Origin: Glaciimonas immobilis | Lineage (GTDB): Bacteria > Pseudomonadota > Gammaproteobacteria > Burkholderiales > Burkholderiaceae_D | Assembly (NCBI RefSeq): GCF_011947285.1 | Contig: NZ_JAAOZT010000006.1 | Coordinates: forward strand, 248,001-312,000 | DNA length: 64,000 nucleotides | Direction: 5' to 3' | In this document: positions 56,956 to 64,000 of the stretch, in pieces | Numbering within the stretch: the first letter of the stretch is position 1 | How the letters are laid out: the number at the start of each line of letters is the position of its first letter | Made by a program: the position numbers and the translations under genes | Notes under the pieces: generated by a model | Databases searched by the model: none | What the model was told of the DNA's origin: nothing | Seen by the model: only the letters and a program-made list of their open reading frames with translations

Positions 56956-57222
56956 TAAGCGATGGTGCCGGTGGATTATTTAATCAGTCAGGGCTATACA
57001 CCCGGTTCACAGGATTTTAATGACATGATGAATCTGGGTGCCACGCTGGTGGGTGCGGCATCGGGGGCGCTGGCGGGGGGAGGGAGCAGGGATGCCGGGA
57101 TTGGTGCGAATGTGTGGGTGATTGCGGATCAGAAAAATCGGCAGTTGCATCCGACCGAGAAAACTTTAGTAAAAAAAACTGCCGGCGGGCAGCAACGGAA
57201 AACATACTGTAAAGCAGGTTGA
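56956..57222 (+). pseudogene. Orphan CdiA-CT remnant with a different truncated tail
   Basis: The segment repeats the cdiA pretoxin junction nearly base for base (54976-55187), reading VDYLISQGYTPGSQDFNDMM to KNRQLHPTEK. After the junction the sequence diverges from the intact tail to TLVKKTAGGQQRKTYCKAG and stops at 57220-57222. There is no TPS domain, so it cannot be exported alone. The arrangement, shared junction then new tail, is that of orphan cdiA-CT modules; here the new toxin is cut to about 20 residues and no immunity gene is evident after it. Confidence 0.8.
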
Positions 57223-57640
57223 AGAGCAGAGGGACAGCATGTAGATGATTACCAATGGTGTAACCGAAGGCGGTACCCCGGCGACGATCATCGGTAAAAT
57301 TTTGGATGCTTGAGAGTGTGTACCAATACACCTTCAGTCAGACCCTGCGTTTTAGGCGATTCCTTCTGCTCGTCGTTAATATTCAACATATAAAATATTC
57401 TATATGTGCATAATAATTTATGCAGGTATTTTAAAATTGCACTATGATGCTTTGAGTAAACTTTACTTAACGTGGTTCTAGCGTGGTCGGATTTCCCCGT
57501 TTACCCTTGCTGCCCGTAGCTGTAGGTGCAGTCCCGAGAAGCGGTCACCGATTCTGGTAGTTTAGCGCTGATTTTTTCTTCTGACGGGGCATTCGGTATT
57601 GCACCAATAAGACCAGTTAATCGTTGTGAAGGATGGCTAA
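57223..57640 (+). other. Gap upstream of the H-NOX operon with inverted repeats
   Basis: This 418-base gap has no supported gene. Its middle is A+T-rich and carries ACATATA (57386-57392) inverted as TATATGT (57401-57407), and AGTAAA-C-TTTACT (57455-57467). Both are candidate operators for the downstream NO-sensing genes. A TATGAT at 57443-57448 is a possible -10. The first 100 bases may be decayed CDI sequence. Confidence 0.4.
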
Positions 57641-58204
57641 ATGTATGGACTTATAAATCAGGCTGTTAAAGAAATGGTTGTGGAAGGGCACGGCGAAGCC
57701 ATATGGGAAAAAATTCGTTTAGAGGCAGGCGTAGTCGATGTGTTTGTTTCAATGGATCAATATCCTGAAGAAGTAACAGACAAGCTGGTGAGGGCAGCAA
57801 GCGCTATTCTGCATTTGAGTCCCAGCGATATTTTGGCGGGGTTTGGCCAATATTGGGTGGGATTCGCTAGTCGCAATTATGATTACGTTTTGGATATGTC
57901 AGGGCAAGATTTTTTGGCGTTTATAAAAAATCTGAATAACATGCATGCGCGTATCGGTCTATGGATGCCAGACCTGAAACCACCCTCGTTTCTTGTTACT
58001 GATGAAACGCCGGGCGCATTCAAGCTTCATTATCGCTCTTCGCGTAATGGCTATGCGCCGATGGTCAAGGGTCTGCTAACAGGCTTGGGTGAGCGCTTCA
58101 ATACTGATGTCACCATTGATCATGTACGTGGTGCCGATCAAGGATTAAATTATGAAGAATTCGTAGTTACATACGCGATCCGCACACAGTCCGCCATCTT
58201 GTAG
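57641..58204 (+). CDS. H-NOX heme nitric oxide sensor
   Basis: H-NOX proteins bind NO (and sometimes O2) on a protoheme and pass the signal to a partner protein. The 187-residue product has the family start MYGLINQAVKEMV, the proximal heme ligand His102 in LNNMHARIG and the heme-propionate clamp Tyr131-x-Ser133-x-Arg135 (YRSSR). Tyr140 of O2-binding homologues has no clear counterpart, so NO selectivity is likely. Ribosome site AAGGA precedes the ATG. The kinase gene starts on the base after the TAG stop, so the two are translated together and probably form a complex. Confidence 0.93.
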   Translation: MYGLINQAVKEMVVEGHGEAIWEKIRLEAGVVDVFVSMDQYPEEVTDKLVRAASAILHLSPSDILAGFGQYWVGFASRNYDYVLDMSGQDFLAFIKNLNNMHARIGLWMPDLKPPSFLVTDETPGAFKLHYRSSRNGYAPMVKGLLTGLGERFNTDVTIDHVRGADQGLNYEEFVVTYAIRTQSAIL

Positions 58205-59806
58205 ATGGGTAAAAAAAATTCAGCGCCAGCGCTGCTGCATGGCATACCACCTGAACTGATGCCAGCAGTATTTCCGTTCCATGTGATTTTCGATAATACC
58301 GGCCAAATTGTGCAACATGGAGAAAATATTAACCGTCTTTCATCCTCCGTTGTATGCGGCGCAGTCGTTCAAGACTTATTTCGGGTTGACACACCGACCG
58401 GACTATCAATGAACTTTGACTCTATCGCGAGTCAGTTGTTTTCTGTTTTTTTGGTCGAATGCCTTGAATCCAAGCACATTCTCAAAGGACAAATGCTGAT
58501 TTTAAATCGCCGTCAGGGTAATTTAATGCTTTTTCTTGGCTCCCCGCTCGTCAGCGACGTGCAAAGTGTAAAGAGCCTGGGTTTGTCCTTCAACGATTTT
58601 GCACTGCATGATTCGACGGTAGACTTCCTATTTTTGATAGAAGCTAAAGCGCGGATGATGCACGATTTGCACCATCTGGCCGAGCGTCTGGCGCGCGAGG
58701 TCAAGGTGCGTGATGAGGTCGAGCTGGCGTTGAAAGTGTTGAATCAGAAACTAGAGCAACGTGTCCAGGAGCGAACGGCGGAGCTTGCGATTCAGAAAGA
58801 CAAGGCCGAAGTAGCGAACAGCACAAAGAGTAAATTTCTATCAAACATGAGCCATGAGTTGCGTACTCCGCTCAATGCAATCTTGGGTTACACCCAAATC
58901 CTTCAAAGTGATCCACATCTAAATCAGCGTCAATTCACTGGATTGCACACAATTTACCAAAGTGGCGAACATTTATTAATGATAATAAATGACCTGCTTG
59001 ATATAGGAAAAATTGAAGCCGGAAAATTTGAATTGAGTTTAAAAGTGTTCGATTTGCAACCATTTCTACAAGCTATTACACAAATGATTAGTGTGAAGGC
59101 GCAGCAAAAAGATTTGGTGTTTACAATCGAAATAGGATTACATCTTCCAAAAACGGTACGACTCGATGAACTACGCCTGCGTCAGATTTTTCTTAACCTG
59201 CTAAGTAACGCAGTTAAATTTACTGAGTCGGGGCAAATCACTTTCAGGATCAGTAGTAAGTCGCTGGAGCGTGGTCAGGTATGCCTCCGGTTTGAAGTCG
59301 AGGACTCTGGCATCGGTATTGCGCCAGATCACTTACAAAAAATATTTCGCCCTTTTGAACAGGTCGGTAATCTTAAAAATCAGCGCGGCGGGTCCGGGCT
59401 GGGGCTATCTATCAGCACACATTTGCTCCAACTAATGGAGAGCAATATGCATGTTGAAAGTGAAGTCGGAAAAGGTAGTATTTTCTGGTTCGAACTACTG
59501 ATGGACAGGATCGACACAGATGGCGAATTTGACACGGCCTCTACTTCACAAATGTCCCATGGGCAGGCGGTCATCGAATCGCCGGAGTGCCTGATCATCC
59601 CGCGGGCCGATGAAATTGAAAAACTCTATCAGCTAGCCTTAGCTGGTAATGTCCGCAATATTATTAAGTACGCTCAAAAAATGATAGAGCGCGATACGCG
59701 CTACCGAATGTTTGGTGAGAAGCTGTGTGTTCTGGCTAATGATTATCAAACCAAGGCAATCCTGACGTTGATTGAACGGCATATGGTCGCGAAAGATTCA
59801 AAATGA
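58205..59806 (+). CDS. H-NOX-associated histidine kinase (HNOBA domain)
   Basis: The 533-residue protein has an N-terminal H-NOX-associated domain (HNOBA, about 15-165: FPFHVIFDNTGQIVQHGENI, LKGQMLILNRRQGNLMLFLGSP), a coiled coil (about 170-205) and the kinase core. The dimerisation His box is SHELRTPLNA with His217; the ATPase motifs are LLSNAVKFT (N), EDSGIGI (G1) and GGSGLGLSI (G2). There is no membrane segment, so it is cytosolic and regulated through the H-NOX protein. It overlaps the next gene, its likely phosphorylation target, in ATGA. Confidence 0.92.
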   Translation: MGKKNSAPALLHGIPPELMPAVFPFHVIFDNTGQIVQHGENINRLSSSVVCGAVVQDLFRVDTPTGLSMNFDSIASQLFSVFLVECLESKHILKGQMLILNRRQGNLMLFLGSPLVSDVQSVKSLGLSFNDFALHDSTVDFLFLIEAKARMMHDLHHLAERLAREVKVRDEVELALKVLNQKLEQRVQERTAELAIQKDKAEVANSTKSKFLSNMSHELRTPLNAILGYTQILQSDPHLNQRQFTGLHTIYQSGEHLLMIINDLLDIGKIEAGKFELSLKVFDLQPFLQAITQMISVKAQQKDLVFTIEIGLHLPKTVRLDELRLRQIFLNLLSNAVKFTESGQITFRISSKSLERGQVCLRFEVEDSGIGIAPDHLQKIFRPFEQVGNLKNQRGGSGLGLSISTHLLQLMESNMHVESEVGKGSIFWFELLMDRIDTDGEFDTASTSQMSHGQAVIESPECLIIPRADEIEKLYQLALAGNVRNIIKYAQKMIERDTRYRMFGEKLCVLANDYQTKAILTLIERHMVAKDSK

Positions 59807-61953
59807 TGCCGATCGTAGAAATTGCATTACAAAATCAGACAATTTTGATCGTCGACGATACACCGGCAAACTTGCGGGTTCTGGTAGATTATTTGGAAGA
59901 AATTGGCTTCAACGTGCTAACGGCCCAGGATGGAGACGAAGCGTTAAAGCGTGCTCAGTACATGCGCCCCGATCTCATTTTGTTGGATGTGATGATGCCT
60001 GGTATGGATGGTTTTGAAACCTGCCGTCGAATGAAAGCTATCGATGATATCGCGGACATTCCGGTCATTTTCATGACAGCCTTGACAAACACAAAGAGTA
60101 AAATCCAAGGTTTTGACGTCGGCGGCGTCGACTACATCACCAAGCCATTCCAAATCGAAGAGGTTTTTGCGCGTATTCATACACAGCTGCGGGTCCGGGC
60201 AATTCAACAGAAACTATCCGCTCAAAATACAGTGCTACAAGAAATAATAACGCAACGCGAACGCTTGAGCGGCGCCATGCGGGTAGCCTCATTGGTGCAT
60301 CAGAATAGCGGAGAAGGGATGCTATTGTCGGATACCGCATACCGGACGTTGGCAATTAATCCTGCTTTTACCAAAATCACGGGATATAGTTTTGATGACA
60401 TTGAAGGTAAAGCATCCGGTTTGCTCAATAAAGTGTTTCGGGAAGGCCCTCAATATGCGCGCATGCTGGAGTCGCTCAAGATTGGAGGCTCCTGGGCCGG
60501 GGAATTGTGGGCCGAGCGGAAAAGCGGTGAAACTTACGCCAAATGGATGGTTGTTAATACCCTTAAAAATGAGACTGGGACTTTGCAAGGCTATGTCACC
60601 CTGTTTTCCGACATTACCGATAAAAAGAAATCTGAAGAAGTAATCTGGAGGCAAGCTAACTTCGACGAGTTAACCGGGTTACCCAACCGGCATATGTTTA
60701 ATGCGTACTTGCAGCGGGAGATAAAAAATCATGATCGTGCTGTTCATTCTATGGCGCTGTTGTTCATTGACCTGGACAATTTCAAGGAGATAAATGACAC
60801 GCTCGGCCATGCAGCCGGCGATCTTCTTTTGAAGGAAACCGGATGCCGTCTTAGCGCTTTGACGCGCTCTTCGGATATCGTTGCGCGTCTGGGAGGCGAT
60901 GAATTCGTCATGATCCTCACCCAAATAGGAAAAATCAATCCGATCGAGCAGATTTCTCAAGAAATTATCGATCAACTGACGCAGCCTTATATGTTAGGCG
61001 TTGATATTGCCTACATCTCGGCCAGTATAGGGATTTCATTTTATTCCGAGGACATAAAAGACGCTACCCAACTGCTCAATAATGCTGATCAGGCGATGTA
61101 CATTGCGAAAAAAAATGGGGGTAGTTGTTTTAATTATTTCACTCCTGCGTTGCAGGAGGCCGCCCTGCAACGCAGGAGTCTGATTAAAGAACTACGTAGC
61201 GCGATTCAGACCAATCAATTTGTGCTCCATTTCCAGCCGATTGTAGAGATGGTAAGTGGTCGTATCCACAAGGCCGAAGCGCTGGTGCGCTGGAACCATC
61301 CGGAACGCGGCATCTTAGGACCCGTTGAATTCATTCCTGTGACAGAAGAAACAGGCCTGATCATTGAGCTTGGTGAGTGGATTTTTAAAGAAGCAGTCCG
61401 CTGGACCAAATGCTGGACTGAACGGCGATCGGGTGAATTTCAGGTCAGTATAAACATATCTCCCTTGCAATTAAAGAAAGAAGATCATCAGAAGGGGAAC
61501 GAGTGGCTGGCGCATCTGGACGAAATCGGCCTCTCAGGTACCCGCGTTGTACTTGAAATCACCGAAGGTTTACTGATGGGAGAAAACGCTAAAATAGCTG
61601 ATAAGTTACGTCGCTATCGTGCTGCTGGAATACAGATGGCTGTAGATGATTTTGGCACTGGATACTCCTCATTGTCGTACCTAAAAAAACTTGATATCGA
61701 TTACCTTAAAATAGATAAATCTTTTGTATCGAATCTCGCCACGGATACGAACGACAGGGCGATTTCAACAGCCATTATCGTAATGGCCCATAAGGTAGGA
61801 TTGAAAGTCATTGCAGAAGGCGTTGAGACTGTTGAGCAGAGAGACTTTTTGATTGCCGCTGGTTGCGACTATTGCCAAGGATATTTATATTCGCGCCCTG
61901 TGCCGCCCGAACAATTTGAACGATTGCTGGACCAGGATGTGGTCAATGTATAA
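59803..61953 (+). CDS. Response regulator with REC-PAS-GGDEF-EAL domains
   Basis: This 716-residue protein should make or break cyclic-di-GMP under control of the upstream kinase. The receiver domain has the phospho-acceptor Asp62 (LILLDVMMPG). A PAS domain (about 170-280) follows; GGDEF at 364-368 is intact and preceded by the inhibitory I-site RSSD (355-358). The EAL domain has EAL at 492-494 and DDFGTGYSS plus KIDKSFV. Both enzymatic motifs look intact, so it may switch between the two activities. The operon H-NOX, kinase, regulator resembles the NO to cyclic-di-GMP route described in Shewanella and Legionella; the link to biofilm or dispersal here is inference. Confidence 0.93.
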   Translation: MMPIVEIALQNQTILIVDDTPANLRVLVDYLEEIGFNVLTAQDGDEALKRAQYMRPDLILLDVMMPGMDGFETCRRMKAIDDIADIPVIFMTALTNTKSKIQGFDVGGVDYITKPFQIEEVFARIHTQLRVRAIQQKLSAQNTVLQEIITQRERLSGAMRVASLVHQNSGEGMLLSDTAYRTLAINPAFTKITGYSFDDIEGKASGLLNKVFREGPQYARMLESLKIGGSWAGELWAERKSGETYAKWMVVNTLKNETGTLQGYVTLFSDITDKKKSEEVIWRQANFDELTGLPNRHMFNAYLQREIKNHDRAVHSMALLFIDLDNFKEINDTLGHAAGDLLLKETGCRLSALTRSSDIVARLGGDEFVMILTQIGKINPIEQISQEIIDQLTQPYMLGVDIAYISASIGISFYSEDIKDATQLLNNADQAMYIAKKNGGSCFNYFTPALQEAALQRRSLIKELRSAIQTNQFVLHFQPIVEMVSGRIHKAEALVRWNHPERGILGPVEFIPVTEETGLIIELGEWIFKEAVRWTKCWTERRSGEFQVSINISPLQLKKEDHQKGNEWLAHLDEIGLSGTRVVLEITEGLLMGENAKIADKLRRYRAAGIQMAVDDFGTGYSSLSYLKKLDIDYLKIDKSFVSNLATDTNDRAISTAIIVMAHKVGLKVIAEGVETVEQRDFLIAAGCDYCQGYLYSRPVPPEQFERLLDQDVVNV

Positions 61954-62545
61954 ATCGAATTACTCTTATCGCAATCGTTGGTTAGTTTGATGCGCACGCA
62001 GCACAAGAAAGCCAATGCGTTGTTCATGAATACCGTTTTAGAATATCCCAGACGTCTTGCAAAGCCCCTGAAATGCTTTGCTTTAACTGATCTGTTGAAG
62101 TAGTTAAGGGGTGACAGAAAGAATACGGCGGATTAGTCCTCTTCCGACAAGTTTGCGGCCATGCTTGAAACGGCGATACCGAACGAGGCGGAGTGGGCGG
62201 ATATTTTCGTGGCAAGAGTCTGTATGTGGGCATATTGTTGCCTGGCGGCAGGTATTCCGGCAAGCCAACGATACTGCCGCCGAACCTGAACGGATGCATG
62301 CCGGACATATCCGTGAAGATTCGACGATGCTCATCAGGGATTGGAAAGCCGCTTTGAACCACTTTTGCTATATAGTTTGAAGAACGGATTTTTTAAGATT
62401 GACCAAAATCGTTTGCACAAATTTCAGGACACCCTTCACGGGCGCTAAGTACTAGTAGCTAGTTGTGATGGCCGGTCAGGCGCTAATTTGCGGCGCCGAC
62501 CGTTTCCTGATTACGAACATTTAAATTTTCCAACATCTCCCAACA
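61954..62545. other. Gap between the signalling operon and the ABC transporter
   Basis: No gene is supported in these 592 bases. Overlapping short frames occur on both strands around 62024-62380 (up to 112 codons on the - strand, 89 on the +). None has a ribosome site or family resemblance, and the mix suggests decayed coding sequence. The A+T content rises after 62370. Confidence 0.35.
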
Positions 62546-63697
62546 TCACCCGATCCTACGTTCCGACACCGGATCAAAAAATACCGCCTTCGACAAATCA
62601 AAAGCCAGTTGCATCTCTTGTTTCGGCTTTGCCGCGGCGCGCGGATGCGTGCGGCAGGTGATACGTGCACCGTTGAATTGCGTGAAGACTAGTGTGTCGG
62701 GGCCGGTTGGCTCGGTCAGTTCGATGGTGCACGATACTTCGCTTGGACGATAGCCCTGGTGAGCGCCATTAAGTTCCGAGCCTCTGGCGCTGAGCGCGTC
62801 TGTGACGTGTTCCGGTCGGATGCCCAAGACAATATCGCTTCCAATCGATTCAGCAATTGCCGGGATATTTGCGTGGGTTGATGGCAAGGGCACCAAGGTC
62901 GTTTGTCCGCCATGTTCCAGAGTAAATGCCGCGCCACCGTTGCTGCCATGCGCCACCAGTTTGCCGCTCAAAAAGTTCATCGAAGGAGAGCCGATGAAGC
63001 CTGCGACGAACAAGTTCTGGGGGTTGTCGTAGATGTCTTGCGGCGTACCGAACTGCTGGACGATGCCGTCTTTCATCACGGCGATCTTGTCGCCCAAGGT
63101 CATGGCCTCGATTTGGTCATGCGTGACGTAGACGATGGTGCTGCCAAGGCGTTGATGTAGCAGTTTGATTTCTGCGCGCATTTCGACGCGGAGTTTTGCA
63201 TCGAGATTAGATAGCGGTTCGTCAAATAAAAACAGCGAAGGATCGCGTGCAATCGCACGGCCCATCGCGACGCGCTGACGCTGGCCGCCGGATAATAGCG
63301 CTGGCTTGCTATCGAGCAGATGTGTGATTTGTAATGTCTGCGCTACACGGTCGACGATTTTTTTCTGTTCGGCTTTTGGGACTTTACGGATACCTAAGCC
63401 AAACGAAATATTTTCTCGTACAGTCATCGTTGGATACAAGGCGTACGACTGAAACACCATCGCGATATCGCGGGCTTTGGGTGCGATGTCATTGACGCGG
63501 CGCTCACCGATCATGATGTCGCCTTCGGAAACCGTCTCCAGACCGGCGATCATATTGAGCAATGTGGATTTCCCGCAGCCCGAACCACCGACCAAAATCA
63601 GGAATTCGCCATCCTCTATCTCCAGATTGATTCCTTTCAGAATCTCGTTGCCGTTAGGATAAACTTTGCGCACATTGCGAATTGATAAACTAGCCAT
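62546..63697 (-). CDS. Sugar/glycerol-phosphate type ABC transporter ATPase (UgpC/MalK-like)
   Basis: The 383-residue ATPase drives a carbohydrate importer. Motifs are GGSGCGKSTLLN (Walker A), VFQSYALYPTMTVREN (Q-loop), LSGGQRQRVAMGRAI (signature), LFLFDEPLSNLDAKL (Walker B) and YVTHDQIEAM (switch). The C-terminal TOBE/regulatory domain (IVLGIRPEHVTD) is typical of the MalK/UgpC group. The ATG at 63697 (MASLSIRNVRKVYPNG) is chosen for its match to the family; an upstream frame to 63769 is unlikely. A permease end lies just upstream on the same strand. UgpC is the closest named relative by feel, but the substrate is not provable. Confidence 0.88.
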   Translation of the reverse strand: MASLSIRNVRKVYPNGNEILKGINLEIEDGEFLILVGGSGCGKSTLLNMIAGLETVSEGDIMIGERRVNDIAPKARDIAMVFQSYALYPTMTVRENISFGLGIRKVPKAEQKKIVDRVAQTLQITHLLDSKPALLSGGQRQRVAMGRAIARDPSLFLFDEPLSNLDAKLRVEMRAEIKLLHQRLGSTIVYVTHDQIEAMTLGDKIAVMKDGIVQQFGTPQDIYDNPQNLFVAGFIGSPSMNFLSGKLVAHGSNGGAAFTLEHGGQTTLVPLPSTHANIPAIAESIGSDIVLGIRPEHVTDALSARGSELNGAHQGYRPSEVSCTIELTEPTGPDTLVFTQFNGARITCRTHPRAAAKPKQEMQLAFDLSKAVFFDPVSERRIG

Positions 63698-63813
63698 CTC
63701 TACTCCATCTCCTGATCGTTCTCTACAGCCAACATCTTTATGTGGACTGTTAAGTAAAGGGAATCTCACCCCATTTTTGTGAGCCGTTAAGGCGGCGTAC
63801 TGCCGTAGGCTGA

Positions 63814-64000
63814 TTAGCCTTTTACAGCCCCGGCAGTTAGCCCGCGTACGAAATATTTTCCTGCCAGCAGATAGACAACCAACGTTGGCAATGCCGCGAT
63901 GATGGCCGCCGCCATGTTAACGTTATATTCGGTAACGCCGGTCGAAGTATTGACCAGATTATTCAATGCCACGGTGACCGGTTTGGCATCCGATCCGCCA
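63814..64000 (-). CDS. ABC transporter permease (MalG-type), C-terminal end
   Basis: This is the last 62 codons of a gene entering from the right edge, ending in TAA (63814-63816 on the - strand). The peptide reads PVTVALNNLVNTSTGVTEYN, then NMAAAIIAALPTLVVYLLAG and KYFVRGLTAGAVKG-stop. The LAGKYFVRGLTAGAVKG ending is characteristic of MalG/UgpE-class carbohydrate permeases. It is 116 bases upstream of the ATPase gene, consistent with one importer operon on the - strand. Confidence 0.88.
   Translation of the reverse strand, partial: GGSDAKPVTVALNNLVNTSTGVTEYNVNMAAAIIAALPTLVVYLLAGKYFVRGLTAGAVKG

Noticed and set aside
62024-62380. Overlapping short ORFs that hint at a transposase remnant (RRFKHGRKLVGRGL-type peptide)
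   Set aside because: The resemblance is only to basic shadow peptides; no inverted ends, target duplication or DDE motif is visible.

Overview
The window reads as chromosome of a betaproteobacterium of the order Burkholderiales, most likely family Oxalobacteraceae (Collimonas/Glaciimonas/Herbaspirillum relatives). This is inferred from the gene order fabH-fabD-fabG-acpP-fabF-rpoE-rseA-rseB-mucD-lepA-lepB-rnc-era-recO-pdxJ-acpS-nagZ-uvrC-pgsA-tRNA, from the tailed RNase III and N-extended RecO, and from a moderate G+C content; the genus cannot be fixed from the sequence alone.

Region 1 (1-21.4 kb) is a dense housekeeping block on the + strand. It holds fatty acid synthesis (fabHDG, acpP, fabF), the envelope-stress sigma-E module (rpoE, rseA, rseB, mucD), a glutaredoxin-like gene, lepA/lepB, the rnc-era-recO-pdxJ-acpS-nagZ run, then uvrC-pgsA and tRNA-Gly/tRNA-Cys. 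One foreign note is a truncated benzoate-transporter (BenE) fragment between recO and pdxJ.

Region 2 (21.4-32.2 kb) is accessory. It has a tannase-family lipoprotein without the usual disulfide cysteines, a cupin/JmjC-like oxygenase, an ankyrin-repeat protein, a 1443-residue SF1 helicase fused to a PD-(D/E)XK-like nuclease and a zinc ribbon (a candidate single-gene DNA defence or repair effector), and an AidB-like acyl-CoA dehydrogenase.

Region 3 (32.4-39.5 kb) is the dnaX-ybaB-recR recombination/replication cluster, interrupted by a low-G+C insert on the opposite strand. The insert carries two related genes of unknown function that duplicate even their 5' flanks; the upstream copy appears split by a frameshift.

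Region 4 (39.9-44.1 kb) encodes a SsuABC/TauABC-type ABC importer, with a strong hairpin terminator after the binding protein, and transaldolase on the opposite strand.

Region 5 (44.7-57.2 kb) is a two-partner secretion / contact-dependent inhibition locus in cdiB-cdiA-cdiI order. CdiA is 3116 residues, with an ESPR signal, NPNGI TPS domain and an NNRQLHPDE junction before a hydrophobic toxin tail. A 102-residue two-helix membrane protein follows as candidate immunity protein. Downstream lie a decayed second toxin end, a decayed second immunity gene and a third near-identical junction with a different truncated tail, i.e. the record of repeated toxin-immunity module replacement.

Region 6 (57.6-62 kb) is a compact nitric-oxide signalling operon: H-NOX sensor, HNOBA histidine kinase and a REC-PAS-GGDEF-EAL response regulator, linking NO to cyclic-di-GMP. 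The window ends in a sugar/glycerol-phosphate type ABC transporter (ATPase and the end of a permease) on the - strand.

No insertion sequence, CRISPR array, rRNA or replication origin was recognised.
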